Assembly: GCF_031127875.1 (NCBI RefSeq)
Contig: NZ_JARXIA010000014.1
Span: 1 to 64,000 of the forward strand
Source of the DNA: Pelagicoccus sp. SDUM812005
Lineage (GTDB): Bacteria > Verrucomicrobiota > Verrucomicrobiia > Opitutales > Opitutaceae
DNA: 64,000 bases
Direction of reading: 5' to 3'
Made by a program: the position numbers and the translations under genes. The notes below the pieces were generated by a model. The model saw nothing but the letters and a program-made list of their open reading frames with translations. It made no database searches and had not been told where the DNA came from. Below, in pieces: positions 39,296 to 48,416 of this stretch. Numbering within the stretch: position 1 is the stretch's first letter; each line of letters opens with the position of its first letter.

Positions 39296-40549
39296 ATGAC
39301 CCTGCTCGAAACGGTTTTTATAGTTGCCCTCGGCGCCAAGCTGGCCGCCGAACTCGTCCTCGACGCCTTGAACCGCGGCCAAGTCGCCAAGAACGCCCAG
39401 TCGATGCCGGCCGCCTTGGAAGGCATCATGAGCGAGGAGAAGTTCCAGAAGGCGAACGAGTATACGCTGGTTAAAAGCAAGTTCGGCACGATCGGTCTCC
39501 TGCTGGACGCGGCGATCCTGGCGGTTGTGATCTTGAGCGGCGCCCTGCCGTTGGCCTACGAGGCTTGGAGCGGCGCCATGGGCGAAGCTGCCTGGAGCTC
39601 GGCGCTGTTTCTGGTGGTCGTGATGATGGTCCTCAGCCTGCCCGGCTTGCCGCTGGAATATTGGGAGCAGTTCAACATCGAGGAGCGTTTCGGATTCAAT
39701 CGCAGCACCAAGGGGCTGTGGATCGGCGACAAGATCAAGGGGACGCTGGTAGGGCTCGTGATCGGCTTTCCCCTGCTTTGGCTGCTTATCAGCTTGGTAG
39801 GTTGGTTGGGCGAGTACTGGTGGATCTGGGGCTTCGGAATCATGTTTGGCTTCCAGCTGGTCATGATGGTGCTCTATCCGATGCTGATCATCCCGCTCTT
39901 CAACAAGCTCACTCCGCTGGAGGACGGACCGCTGCGCTCGCGCCTGATGGCCATGTCCGACAAGGCCGGCTTCAAGTGCAACGCCATCCAGGTCATCGAC
40001 GGCAGCAAGCGCTCCGCCCACTCGAACGCTTACTTTACCGGCTTCGGAAAATTCCGCCGTATCGTACTTTACGATACGCTGATCGAGCAGTTGGGCGAAG
40101 ACGAGATCGAGGCCGTGCTCGCCCATGAGATCGGACACTACAAGCGCGGACACATTCCTAAGATGATCGCCAGCTCCGCCGCCATGATGTTCGGCGGGTT
40201 CTGGATCATCGGCTACCTGGCCGACAACGAAGCTTTCTTCCACGGATTTGGATTCGAGGAGACGAACATCGGCATCGCCTTCCTGCTGTTCGGCCTGATC
40301 GGGGGACTGTTTACGTTTTGGATGACGCCGATCTTCAACGTCCTGTCGCGAAAGCATGAATACGAGGCGGATGCCTTCGCCCGCGATGTGGTGGGAGATT
40401 GGAAGCCCCTGAGCCGCGCCCTGCGCAGCTTGAGCGAAAAGAACCTCAGCAACCTGCAGCCGCATCCCGCCTACAGCGGGTTCCACTACTCGCATCCGAC
40501 CCTGCTCGAGCGCGAAGCGGCCATGGCCGGCGGCGACCGCCAGTCCTGA
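39296..40549 (+). CDS. M48 family metalloprotease (Ste24/CAAX prenyl protease 1-like)
   Basis: The 417-residue inner-membrane protease has several N-terminal helices, the segment NIEERFGFNRSTKGLWIGDK typical of Ste24-type proteins, the zinc motif LAHEIGHYKRGH and the downstream EYEADAFA that supplies the third ligand. It probably removes misfolded or membrane-anchored peptides. The ATG at 39296 directly precedes the first helix. The next gene starts three bases after its stop, so they are cotranscribed. Confidence 0.93.
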   Translation: MTLLETVFIVALGAKLAAELVLDALNRGQVAKNAQSMPAALEGIMSEEKFQKANEYTLVKSKFGTIGLLLDAAILAVVILSGALPLAYEAWSGAMGEAAWSSALFLVVVMMVLSLPGLPLEYWEQFNIEERFGFNRSTKGLWIGDKIKGTLVGLVIGFPLLWLLISLVGWLGEYWWIWGFGIMFGFQLVMMVLYPMLIIPLFNKLTPLEDGPLRSRLMAMSDKAGFKCNAIQVIDGSKRSAHSNAYFTGFGKFRRIVLYDTLIEQLGEDEIEAVLAHEIGHYKRGHIPKMIASSAAMMFGGFWIIGYLADNEAFFHGFGFEETNIGIAFLLFGLIGGLFTFWMTPIFNVLSRKHEYEADAFARDVVGDWKPLSRALRSLSEKNLSNLQPHPAYSGFHYSHPTLLEREAAMAGGDRQS

Positions 40550-40552
40550 GAA

Positions 40553-41470
40553 ATGGGGCGATTGCGGCCAGCGCTTGTTCTCTGCCTACTCGTCGCAGCG
40601 GTGGCAACGCATTGCCGCGGCGAAGAGGAACCGCTCCGGATCGCCACCTACAATTTGCGCAACTACCTGCTGATGGACCGCCAGGTCGACGGCCGGTTTC
40701 GCCTCGAATACCCGAAGCCCGAAGCCGAGAAGGCGGTGGTCCGCAGGACGATTTTGGAGGCCGCGCCCGATCTGCTCGCAGTACAGGAGATCGGGACCTG
40801 GGACGAGCTGGAGGAGCTCCGAGACGATCTGGAGCAGGAAGGCTTGCCCTACGAATCCGTGTTCGTTCTGGAGGCCGACGACGAAACGAGGCGAATCGGA
40901 GCCCTTTGGAGGGCAGGGATCGAGGTCGAGCCCATTGCCCACGACGACCTGAGCTTTTCGCTTTTCGGCGACGAAATGCGAGTCAAGCGCGGCATGCTCG
41001 AACTCCGGGTCAGAGCGGGGGAGGGTCCGCCTTTCAGCGTCTTTGTGCTGCACCTAAAAAGCAAGTACACCACCGATAGGCGCGACCCGCAGTCGACCCA
41101 GCGGCGCACTAAGGAGGCCCATGCGGCCCGCGAGCGCATCCTGGAACGCTTTCCCGATCCCAGCCGTTCGCCTTTTATGATCGTGGGCGACTTGAACGAC
41201 CACCGCAATTCCAGCCCCGTGCGCCGCTTCCTGGTACGAGGCGACCTGCAAATCAGCCAGATCCTAGAGGCCCGGGATCGCAGCGGCCTGATCTGGACGC
41301 ACTACTACAAGAAGGGCGGAGAGTATTCTTTGCTCGACTACATGCTCGCTTCGCCGGGGCTCACGTCCATTTACGAAACGCGGAGCGAGATCGTCGACAG
41401 GGCCGACTACTACGAAGGCAGCGACCACCGCTTGGTTTGGACCGATCTAAGCCTTCGCGAAGCCAATTAG
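40553..41470 (+). CDS. Exported endonuclease/exonuclease/phosphatase family protein
   Basis: The 305-residue protein has a signal peptide (1-22) and the EEP fold: RIATYNLRNYLL, LLAVQEIGTWDELEEL (metal-binding Glu), FVLHLKSKY, FMIVGDLNDHRNSS and GSDHRLVWTDL (catalytic His). It should cleave phosphodiester or phosphate ester bonds outside the cytosol. It is tightly linked to the M48 protease gene and its end overlaps the end of the convergent NUDIX gene by four bases. Confidence 0.9.
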   Translation: MGRLRPALVLCLLVAAVATHCRGEEEPLRIATYNLRNYLLMDRQVDGRFRLEYPKPEAEKAVVRRTILEAAPDLLAVQEIGTWDELEELRDDLEQEGLPYESVFVLEADDETRRIGALWRAGIEVEPIAHDDLSFSLFGDEMRVKRGMLELRVRAGEGPPFSVFVLHLKSKYTTDRRDPQSTQRRTKEAHAARERILERFPDPSRSPFMIVGDLNDHRNSSPVRRFLVRGDLQISQILEARDRSGLIWTHYYKKGGEYSLLDYMLASPGLTSIYETRSEIVDRADYYEGSDHRLVWTDLSLREAN

Positions 41471-41997
41471 AGCTCCGCCATGTACTTTGCGATCACCTCG
41501 CGAAGGGAATCGAAGGCCCATTGCTCGGCGGGGACTTCCTGAGGGATCACCAAATGCAATCCAGCGACTTCGCCCGCCTCCGCTTCGATCCCGTCGAAGG
41601 AATCGACCTGCGCGAGGAAGTAGGAATCCGTGACCGCGTAAGCCACGTCGCGATAGGTGTAGGTGTTGGGGAAGGAGGCGAAGAAGCGGACCGAGTGGAT
41701 GTCGAGGTTGGTCTCCTCCTTGGTTTCTCGCACGACGACTTCCTCCAGGCGTTCGCCGAAGTCGGTGAAGCCCCCCGGGATGCCGTACTTGCCCTTGCTG
41801 GGGTCCTTGGCTCGTTCCACGACGAGGAGCTTTCCGGTCCTGTCGAAGATCAAGGCTCCGGCCGAGCAGGTTGGGTTGAAGTACAAGGTGAAGTCGCAAT
41901 CCGGGCATTCGACGCATTTGCCCTCGCGCAGGAGGAGTTTTTCGGATCCGCAACGCGGGCAAAACTGGAAATGTTCGGGTACGGGCTTCTTGCTCAC
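41467..41997 (-). CDS. NUDIX hydrolase with N-terminal zinc ribbon
   Basis: The 176-residue protein has CPRC and CPDC pairs (residues 13-35) forming a zinc ribbon and then a NUDIX domain with its signature in GGFTDFGERLEEVVVRETKEE. The zinc-ribbon layout recalls NudC-type and related nucleotide pyrophosphatases, but the domain order and size fit the shorter unnamed group often annotated as NUDIX domain-containing. The substrate is probably a nucleoside diphosphate derivative. Confidence 0.9.
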   Translation of the reverse strand: MSKKPVPEHFQFCPRCGSEKLLLREGKCVECPDCDFTLYFNPTCSAGALIFDRTGKLLVVERAKDPSKGKYGIPGGFTDFGERLEEVVVRETKEETNLDIHSVRFFASFPNTYTYRDVAYAVTDSYFLAQVDSFDGIEAEAGEVAGLHLVIPQEVPAEQWAFDSLREVIAKYMAEL

Positions 41998-42129
41998 GAG
42001 GGAGAGAGGAAGGGCGAGCGAGGGCTATTCGCAAGCCCGCATTGGGGCGGATTTGGGCGGGAAAATATTTTTCGCGCATTTTCATTGATTTCGGAAAGCC
42101 GACCCGTAACGTGCGCATCTTCATCTGAC

Positions 42130-42203
42130 AGCCTCGTGGTGTAATGGTAGCACTAAGGTTTCTGGTTCCTTCTGTCGGGGTTCGAGTCCCTGCGAGGCTG
42201 CCA
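42130..42203 (+). tRNA. tRNA-Gln (CTG anticodon), integration site
   Basis: The 74-nt sequence folds as a cloverleaf: acceptor stem agcctcg with cgaggct, D arm with TAATGGTA, anticodon loop TTCTGGT giving CTG, a T arm with GTTCGAGT, discriminator G and an encoded CCA. The anticodon stem has one T-T mismatch at its loop end. A terminator follows at once. The tyrosine integrase gene begins 158 bp downstream in the same direction, so the 3' end of this tRNA is the probable attachment site. Confidence 0.93.
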
Positions 42204-42246
42204 CTTTTCTAAGGTACTGAATAATAGTGGCTTATGGATGAAAGAA

Positions 42247-42270
42247 AGACGCCTCAGGGCGTCTTTTTTG
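42247..42270 (+). terminator. Rho-independent terminator after tRNA-Gln
   Basis: A 6-bp GC stem (gacgcc with ggcgtc) closes a TCAG loop and is followed by five T. Confidence 0.85.
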
Positions 42271-42361
42271 TGCCTAAACAGGTCTCGCAATGCCCAAAAA
42301 TGCGGCCAAATTGGGTCGTTTTTTGTCGTAATCTACACATTCTTACACACTACTATGGGCG

Positions 42362-43684
42362 ATGCCTAGGCGTACTCCACCCAAGCGAATGAAGAAACCG
42401 TCTGTCTATCCGGACAAGCAGTCAGGTAAGTTCATATGCGACTTCCACATCTTGGTCGATGGCGAGATCAAGCAACGCCGCTTGAAATTTAAGACAAGAG
42501 CCCAAGCGGAGGAAGAGCAAAAAAAGCAGGAGGCCAAGCGCAAGAGGGCAGCAAGGAAGGGCAAGGGGACTTTGACGGCCGCGCAGCATGAAACCGCCGT
42601 CTGGCTTTTCCACGAAATCGATAACCTAAACTGGGAAGGGGTCACGGTTAGGGAGATCATGAAGCATTTCCGCTCTACCTACAATCCTACAGGTTCTCTT
42701 TTGTTTTCAGCGGCGATTGAAGATTTCAAAAAGTACAAAGAAGGATCTGGGCTCAAGAAAAGCTCAATGGCTGCGATCACCCCGCGGCTCGAAAAGCTGA
42801 AAGAGTCCTTAGGGAACCGAAGAGTTCGAAATTTGGGATCCAGCGACTTGCTGCGCTACGTGAGGGATCAGCCTGAGGGGATGCGGTACAAAATCTATGT
42901 GCTGCTCCGAGAACTACTTGATTACGAAAGCAACCCAGGGCGAATGAGTCCGATCTTGCGCCGCAAAATCTTAGACGAATTCGAGTTTGAGTCGAAGAAG
43001 GGGATGATCTTCAAGCAGGCAAGGACAGCAGCGCCAACAATTCTGCATGTCGACGAGGTTAGAGCGGCGTTGAGGCAGCTTGTTGATTTCAGGGTCAGAG
43101 AAGGAACCCCTGGAGAATGGTTAGGGATATTCATATTGGGTACATACTGCGGGCTTCGACCTCATGAAATTCAAGCCCTCGGGCGCATACAGCGAGGGCA
43201 ACCAGGACCGAAGGAAAGCAAGGAGCTACCTCAGGAATACAAGAGCTTAGGAGACGAGGCTGTATGGGTTAAGCACATACAGCTCAGCAAAGGGATCATT
43301 GTTTGCGACGGTCAAGTCGGAACAAAAACAGCCGAGAGGCGTAATGTAACGATCCGTCCTAATGCGCTGGAATGGTTAAAGTATATAAAAGAGAAAAACC
43401 TTCCCCTTTGCGTTTCGGACCGGCGATATGCTAGGGACGCCAAATATTACAGGATCGCCGTAATGGACGAAGAGAGACAGAGAGACAAAAGGTGGAATGA
43501 CGTTTTTCGTCATACCTTTGCTACTTTTCTCTGGAATTTAGAGGGGATTACGGAGTCTGAGTACACCTCCCAGCTTGGCCATTCGATGAAAGTCGCAAAG
43601 GATAATTACATAGGAGATATACACGACACTGAAGATTCGAAGGGATTCTTTTCACTTTCGCCAAAGATCGTGCTCGGGGCTTAG
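42362..43684 (+). CDS. int: Tyrosine recombinase/integrase of the tRNA-Gln island
   Basis: The 440-residue integrase has an N-terminal DNA-binding part rich in Lys and Arg, a core-binding domain and the catalytic domain. Catalytic residues visible are the first Arg in CGLRPHEIQAL (about 263), the second Arg in DVFRHTFATFLW (about 382, with Asp where HxxR normally has His), the LGHS histidine (about 405) and the nucleophile Tyr in DNYIGD (about 414). Its place next to tRNA-Gln is typical. The GC content is clearly lower than upstream genes. The last 11 codons recur as a 33-bp perfect repeat at 58606, so another integrase of the same kind once lay there. Confidence 0.92.
   Translation: MPRRTPPKRMKKPSVYPDKQSGKFICDFHILVDGEIKQRRLKFKTRAQAEEEQKKQEAKRKRAARKGKGTLTAAQHETAVWLFHEIDNLNWEGVTVREIMKHFRSTYNPTGSLLFSAAIEDFKKYKEGSGLKKSSMAAITPRLEKLKESLGNRRVRNLGSSDLLRYVRDQPEGMRYKIYVLLRELLDYESNPGRMSPILRRKILDEFEFESKKGMIFKQARTAAPTILHVDEVRAALRQLVDFRVREGTPGEWLGIFILGTYCGLRPHEIQALGRIQRGQPGPKESKELPQEYKSLGDEAVWVKHIQLSKGIIVCDGQVGTKTAERRNVTIRPNALEWLKYIKEKNLPLCVSDRRYARDAKYYRIAVMDEERQRDKRWNDVFRHTFATFLWNLEGITESEYTSQLGHSMKVAKDNYIGDIHDTEDSKGFFSLSPKIVLGA
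43646..43678 (+). repeat. 33-bp direct repeat (left copy, integrase 3' end)
   Basis: This segment, from TTCTTTTCACTTTCGCCAAA onward, is identical to 58606-58638. Beyond the perfect part both copies keep the stop codon and then a TTAG-x-x-ACAG pattern, which on the opposite strand is the end of an HTH gene: intact on the right, only a stub on the left. Confidence 0.9.
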
Positions 43685-43702
43685 ATGTTAGTTACAGCCG
43701 TT

Positions 43703-43913
43703 CGAGACGAATTGATGAGAGATGGAAGGGAGTTTAATCATTTCTCGCGACGATCTGATCCTCTAGTCCTCCCTCAATCGGGTCGCATATTGATCGATGG
43801 ATAATCCCTCATTCCGAACATTTATCTGCTTGCGGAGGCATCGGTTTTCTCTCGGGTATCGATGAACTTGAGCCCCAGTGAACACTAATTGCGCGAAAGT
43901 TAGGAAAGGACAT
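43703..43913. repeat. Diverged element-end repeat, copy A
   Basis: This 211-bp noncoding block resembles 62008-62216. Shared strings include CGAGACGAATTGAT at the left, GATCGAT and CTCATT in the middle and AACACTAATTGCGC near the right. Copy A lies directly after the integrase and HTH stub; copy B lies beyond the relaxase. It appears to be the right end of two related integrative elements. Confidence 0.7.
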
Positions 43914-44055
43914 CCAATTCCTGCCGCCGTTTCGAAACTTTCTGCGGCGACTCTGGTACTGCCATTGGCGACTTCGACACGGCTGAAACCTTGGAGAATT
44001 GACCTGGTGTAGTGCAGGCTAGATCCCCATTTTCACTGATCGGAAGTTCGAATGG

Positions 44056-44178
44056 TTACTTCTGAACGAAATCTTGAGGTTTAGGGCAGTCCTTGCAGCG
44101 GGCAAGCTGGTTGAAGTGCTGGGTCAACCGGCGGAAGATTCGTTCGTAAAGGTTACGGATTTTGGTCTTGAGTTTCAT
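44056..44178 (-). CDS. Possible 40-residue basic protein
   Basis: A small open frame 39 bp after the flavoenzyme gene in the same direction encodes a basic, helical peptide (KLKTKIRNLYERIFRRLTQH) with a CKDC motif near the end. It could be a real small protein cotranscribed with the flavoenzyme or a gene remnant. I know no homologue. Confidence 0.3.
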   Translation of the reverse strand: MKLKTKIRNLYERIFRRLTQHFNQLARCKDCPKPQDFVQK

Positions 44179-44217
44179 TAGACTTTTCGTACGCGAGTCG
44201 CCATACGCGGTGAGCCA

Positions 44218-45561
44218 TTAGAAGATCATGTTTTTGATATCAGAGCCGATGGTGGGGTAGGCCCATAGCGTCGATTTTAGTTCGGGTACGGTGATGCCTT
44301 TGGAGATGGCGAGAGCGAAGAGGTTAATGACCTCTGAGGCCTGATGCCGGAGCAAATGGGCGCCGAGGATTCGATCGGTTCCGTTTTCGATCAGCACCTT
44401 GTAGTAGGAATGTTTCTCGCCGATTCGAAGGGAGGAGGGCCAAGCTCTTGTGGTTCCTTTGCTCACTCTGAAATTGAGGCCTTTCGCTTTTGCTTCTTCT
44501 TCCAAGAGTCCGACTCGAGCCAGGTTCGGGATGGTGAATACGGCACTCGCTACGGTCGTGAGGTCCAGTGGGTTGCGGTTTTCGTTGAGTATGTTCTCTG
44601 CGACTAGGATGCCAGCTTGGTCCGCGACAGTTGCGAGTTGGTAACCTGTATCGGCGACGTCTCCAATGGCGTAGATGCTTGAGTGTGACGTGCTTTGCAT
44701 AAACGAATTGACGGAGATACCTCTCGGCGTGGTCGCGACGCCAAGGCTGGAATGGGCTAGAACGCCGAGGTTTGGAACGCGGCCGCTTGCGTTTATCACG
44801 CAGTCTGCGTCGAAGGTGTTGCCAGCTGTCGTGGCTATCTGCAGGTGGGTGCCTTTTCGTTTGAGGGTCGCAATCGTTTCATTCGCTCGGAATTCAATGC
44901 CGGAAGTTTCGGTCGCTTCGAGAAGACTTGCGACTGCATCGGGATCAAAGGCCTTAAGCGGACGTTGTCCGCGGTGGAGCATCGTGACTTTGCTGCCTGC
45001 GTAGGCGGCGATCGTTGCGAACTCGAAAGAAATAAACCCGCCGCCGACGAATACGATTCGCTCTGGCAACTCTGGAAGCTCAAGGAAGGTGTCACTCGTG
45101 CCGGCGAGCTCGGCTCCCTGTATGTCAAGCGGTCGAGGGGACGAGCCAGTCGCTAGGATAATCGCGTCGGCCGTAAATGTCGTTCTGCCGACTAGAACTG
45201 TATGTTCGTCAACCAGAAAGGCTTCGCCTCGGACAGGGGTAATGCCTGCTTTTTCGTATCCGTTAAACGAATCTTCGGAGATGCCTTCCAGAAAATCGTT
45301 TTTTAATGACTGGAGGGCGGGCCAATCGGTCTTTGGCGCAGCGACGATCCCGCTGCCGACCAGGTGAGCTGCGGCTGCGACCGCCTCAGCATTTGCGACG
45401 AGGTATTTTTTGGGCTGGCAGCCCCGCAGGGCGCAGGTCCCGCCAAATTCCTGGCGGTCGACGACGGCGACTTTTTGTCCGCCTTTCTGCAGACCGCGTG
45501 CTGCGTAGTAGGCTGAGGTTCCGGAACCGATGATGACAGTATCAAACTTTTGGTGCTTCAT
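44218..45561 (-). CDS. FAD-dependent pyridine nucleotide-disulfide oxidoreductase (glutathione-reductase-like)
   Basis: The 447-residue protein is a class I disulfide reductase: FAD motif VIIGSGTSAYYAARGL, the redox-active cysteine pair in GGTCALRGCQPKK (CX4C, residues 43-48), NAD(P) motif VFVGGGFISFEFA, the YAIGDVADTG segment and a C-terminal dimerisation domain. The C-terminal HPT/HPE-type histidine motif is not obvious (WAYPTIGSD occupies the region), which departs from typical glutathione or mercuric reductases. It may reduce a low-molecular-weight thiol or detoxify an oxidant. It is the last large gene of the minus-strand cassette. Confidence 0.88.
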   Translation of the reverse strand: MKHQKFDTVIIGSGTSAYYAARGLQKGGQKVAVVDRQEFGGTCALRGCQPKKYLVANAEAVAAAAHLVGSGIVAAPKTDWPALQSLKNDFLEGISEDSFNGYEKAGITPVRGEAFLVDEHTVLVGRTTFTADAIILATGSSPRPLDIQGAELAGTSDTFLELPELPERIVFVGGGFISFEFATIAAYAGSKVTMLHRGQRPLKAFDPDAVASLLEATETSGIEFRANETIATLKRKGTHLQIATTAGNTFDADCVINASGRVPNLGVLAHSSLGVATTPRGISVNSFMQSTSHSSIYAIGDVADTGYQLATVADQAGILVAENILNENRNPLDLTTVASAVFTIPNLARVGLLEEEAKAKGLNFRVSKGTTRAWPSSLRIGEKHSYYKVLIENGTDRILGAHLLRHQASEVINLFALAISKGITVPELKSTLWAYPTIGSDIKNMIF

Positions 45562-45612
45562 TGGTGGTGGTGGTATTTTTTTTGTTTCTGAGTCTGGCGT
45601 GTTGGTAATGTC

Positions 45613-46473
45613 CTACCGGTGAATCGAGCTGCTGGGCTCGTTCTTGTTTTGAGCGAACTGGGATGAAGGGACGTTTCCGTGTTGGGGGATGTGCAAGAAG
45701 AGGTCCGCGTTGTATCTCCCTCTTGTGAGAGCGAATCTCCATTGGTCGGCTGCGTTCTGTTTTATCGCCTGAAGGGCATACGGGTGCGGGTGCGCACGAC
45801 CGAAGTCTCCACCGCAGAGGGAAATGGCGAAAGTCGCCATGCCAGTGCTCTTTTGTATCAACGAGGGAAAGTCGTAGTTGGCCTGCTTTCCGAGCGCGGC
45901 CCGTACGTGTCCCATCGTGGGGTCATTGCGGATTCCAAGGTGGAGGCGGCCAATAAGCATCACCGCTTTGGCGTTCGGGTTTTGCGAGAGGTAGTTCGAG
46001 AGGTTTCGGGCTATCAGTCGATTTCGCTTGAGAACGAATCGCTTGATAAAAGCTCGCAGGGGAGGCTTTGTGTCGGTTCTCCAAGGCCAACCTACGTCGG
46101 CGTCGTATCCATAAATCTCGAATCCGAGCGATTCTGATGTATCTAGAATCTGGTCGTATAGAAATATAGCGCTGTCTGATTGGCGCAGGATGCCTGGTGC
46201 TGATTTCAGGTTATCTAGAAGCGTATCCCGATCTTCTGCTAGCTTTTGAGGAGCCTCGATGAGCAGCGTGTTGTAGCCTCGGGATTTGAGTTCCGGTAGC
46301 AAGGATTTGATATAGGCTTTCTGGGCCACGGACTCATGGTTTTCAGCAATTATTAGGATGCGGTTGTCTGGTTGTTCCCTCTCTACGATGGCAGGCGCGG
46401 AAAAGGGCGGCTCGGCTGCTCCAAGCGCTAAAGCGGTGGTTGCGGCGAGGTAAGCGTAAAAGAGTTTGTTCAT
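45613..46473 (-). CDS. Exported ChaN/TraB-like (Tiki superfamily) protein
   Basis: The 286-residue protein has a signal peptide (1-20) and the pattern of the EreA/ChaN/TraB superfamily: LIIAENHESVAQKAYIKSLL near the start, then NTLLIEAPQKLAED, and later KAVMLIGRLHLGI, with paired Glu-His near the N-terminus and Gly-x-x-His further on. Members bind metal or heme or cleave peptides. No closer function is visible. It continues the minus-strand cassette. Confidence 0.6.
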   Translation of the reverse strand: MNKLFYAYLAATTALALGAAEPPFSAPAIVEREQPDNRILIIAENHESVAQKAYIKSLLPELKSRGYNTLLIEAPQKLAEDRDTLLDNLKSAPGILRQSDSAIFLYDQILDTSESLGFEIYGYDADVGWPWRTDTKPPLRAFIKRFVLKRNRLIARNLSNYLSQNPNAKAVMLIGRLHLGIRNDPTMGHVRAALGKQANYDFPSLIQKSTGMATFAISLCGGDFGRAHPHPYALQAIKQNAADQWRFALTRGRYNADLFLHIPQHGNVPSSQFAQNKNEPSSSIHR

Positions 46474-46602
46474 GAGATTTATATGGAAGGGCGGACCATC
46501 GGAAGACTCGCGATACGGGGCGTAGCCTCAGGAGCAGCGATCTCGAGATCGTTTGAGCGTTTTCAGTTTCGCTCGCGAGTCCGGCGTTTTGAGGGTGAGC
46601 GA

Positions 46603-46635
46603 GTTCTCTGTATCTAGGATATAGGTACAGAGAAC
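46603..46635. repeat. Perfect 10-bp inverted repeat with 13-bp loop
   Basis: gttctctgta and tacagagaac surround a 13-bp AT-rich centre, and AGCG/CGCT extends the stem past one mismatch. It lies between an isochorismatase gene and the ChaN-like gene. There is no T-run, so it is more likely an operator or RNA-processing hairpin than a terminator. Confidence 0.5.
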
Positions 46636-46691
46636 CGCTTGATTTTATTCGCTTGGCGGCGTTTGAAGCCCTCGCTGAGGACTTCAAGCAC

Positions 46692-47390
46692 TCACGCAGT
46701 GGCGTAGCTTGCTTTGCTGAATCCGACTTTGGCCATTTCGGCGAGCGTTTCCTCAGTAGACCAAGTGGCGTTCGCCAGCATCTTGTAGTTGGTGAGTGCG
46801 GCAGCCATGCCGTCCATTCCCGGGAGGATGGCGGCGGCAGTGGCGTCCCAGGCGACGGCAACTTCGAAGCCGTTTTCGAGCAGGTCCCGCATGTGGCTTT
46901 CGACGCATACGTTGGCCGACATCCCCGCGAGAATCACTTTGTCGATATGGCGTTTGCGGAGCTGCAAGACGAGGTCGTTGTTCTGGGGTCCGTAAACTTT
47001 ATGCGGGTTGGCGAAGATGGTTTTTCCGTCTTCGAGCAAAGGTTTGAATTCAGGCATCCAATCCGCGCCGCTTCCCTCGAACCCCACTAGGCTCAAGGGG
47101 CCTGAACGGTCAAACATGTTGATGTCGTGCATGAGCTTCTCGACGGCTCCTTCGAACTTCCAGCCGTGGTCGGTCGGATAGTAGTAACGGGGGGAGACGA
47201 AGACTTCCATCCCGCAACCTTTTGCGGTTTCAAGAAGGGCTTGCATGTTGGCGACAGTGTTGTTCTTGGTCACCGATTCGCCGACCACACCCCAGGCGAC
47301 GCCGTCGGGGCTGAGAAAGTCGATTTGCGGATCGATAAGCAAGAGCGCTGTACGATCGTCGATAGTTACGGTAGTATTTGGTAGTCCCAT
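46692..47390 (-). CDS. Isochorismatase-like cysteine hydrolase, cytosolic
   Basis: The 232-residue protein has the catalytic triad of the family: Asp20 in LLIDPQIDFLSPDG, Lys131 in ANPHKVYGP and Cys162 in GMSANVCVESH. It should hydrolyse an amide or related bond; the true substrate is unknown. No signal peptide is present. The exported paralog at 48685-49473 shares long stretches (FLSPDGV-WGVVG, YYYP-DH, GSGADW, NDLVLQLRKR). Both lie in the same minus-strand cassette. Confidence 0.9.
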   Translation of the reverse strand: MGLPNTTVTIDDRTALLLIDPQIDFLSPDGVAWGVVGESVTKNNTVANMQALLETAKGCGMEVFVSPRYYYPTDHGWKFEGAVEKLMHDINMFDRSGPLSLVGFEGSGADWMPEFKPLLEDGKTIFANPHKVYGPQNNDLVLQLRKRHIDKVILAGMSANVCVESHMRDLLENGFEVAVAWDATAAAILPGMDGMAAALTNYKMLANATWSTEETLAEMAKVGFSKASYATA

Positions 47391-47419
47391 TTGTGTTACA
47401 CTTTCTGCTTTTTTTTTGG

Positions 47420-47887
47420 TTAGGCTTGGCCGCCGAAGCGGACAAAATCGTCTAGATCGAGATACTCGAAGAGCGTACTTACGTCGGGGCGCGCTGGTTC
47501 GAGCGCTTGGGAAAACGCTGCAAACCAGGCCCGAGCTTCAGGGCTGAGTCCGGGCAGCGTCTCGAGCCACTGGCTCCAGGCTTGAATCTGGAAGGCTTGC
47601 ATGGGGCGATGGGTGTTGGCTTGCACCCATTGGAGAATAGCCCAGTCGCCGGAGCCATCGCTTACCTTGTCGAGAAAGGCTTCGGGGCTGATCCCGGTGA
47701 GGTCGAAAAACTGCTGGTCAAGCAAGCTCTCAGCTCCGTATACATAGACTCCGAGCTTGCCAGTTGCAGCTGCCCTTGCCTTGTCGATCAGGCGAGGTAG
47801 GTGGACGAATCCGCCGAGTCGGACTCTGGGGCTGCGTGGCGCGGCCTGAGTGAGATCGATCTTGTTGCTCTTTAGTGACGTGTTCAT
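47420..47887 (-). CDS. DUF5069 domain protein
   Basis: The 155-residue protein has the DUF5069 opening DLTQAAPRSPRVRLGGFVHL and the middle KARAAATGKLGVYVYG, then DLTGISPEAFLDKVSDG. The family has no assigned function. The gene lies 29 bp upstream of the cytosolic isochorismatase in the same direction. A more diverged DUF5069-like protein is encoded at 49532-50080. Confidence 0.85.
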   Translation of the reverse strand: MNTSLKSNKIDLTQAAPRSPRVRLGGFVHLPRLIDKARAAATGKLGVYVYGAESLLDQQFFDLTGISPEAFLDKVSDGSGDWAILQWVQANTHRPMQAFQIQAWSQWLETLPGLSPEARAWFAAFSQALEPARPDVSTLFEYLDLDDFVRFGGQA

Positions 47888-47915
47888 GACTGTCTTTCGT
47901 TGATTCGTTCTTGGG

Positions 47916-48350
47916 TCAGAGACGGCGTTCAGACGCGTCGATCGGCCGGTCGTTGATCGAGGCGAAGCGGCGGGCCATCAGGCCGTCTTCGTTAAACTCC
48001 CAGTTCTCGTTGCCGTAGGAGCGGTACCACTGTCCTGAATCGTCGTGCCATTCATACTCGAAACGGACGGCGATTCGGTTGTCGGTGTAGGCCCAGAGTT
48101 CCTTCTTCAACTTGTAGTCGAGCTCTTTGTCCCACTTGCGGGTTAGGAATTCCACGATGGCCTCTCGGCCGCGGACGAACTCGGCGCGATTCCGCCATTC
48201 GGAATCGACGGTGTAGGCGAGGGATACCTTTTGGGGATCGCGCGTATTCCACGCGTCCTCGGCGGCTTGGACCTTTGCCATAGCGGAATCCTTGTCGAAC
48301 GGTGGTAGTGGCGGACGTGATACGTCTATAGTATTGGATGGTTGTGTCAT
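47916..48350 (-). CDS. DUF1348 protein, NTF2-like fold
   Basis: The 144-residue protein carries the DUF1348 text: [59 protein letters not shown] and [20 protein letters not shown]. The fold is a small cone-shaped pocket that binds hydrophobic ligands. Such genes often sit near oxidoreductases. ATG 48350 was chosen; the frame upstream lacks family features. Confidence 0.9.
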   Translation of the reverse strand: MTQPSNTIDVSRPPLPPFDKDSAMAKVQAAEDAWNTRDPQKVSLAYTVDSEWRNRAEFVRGREAIVEFLTRKWDKELDYKLKKELWAYTDNRIAVRFEYEWHDDSGQWYRSYGNENWEFNEDGLMARRFASINDRPIDASERRL

Positions 48351-48416
48351 AGGTGGCTTTGTTTCGCGTGAGCATCGTGCGATGCGTCGCATTCGATTTA
48401 TTTGCTAAGATTATTG

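Noticed and set aside
43914-44217. Second copy of the tRNA-Gln 3' end as attachment site
   Set aside because: I looked here and at 62220-62420 for the tRNA 3' sequence and found no convincing copy, so no attR is annotated.
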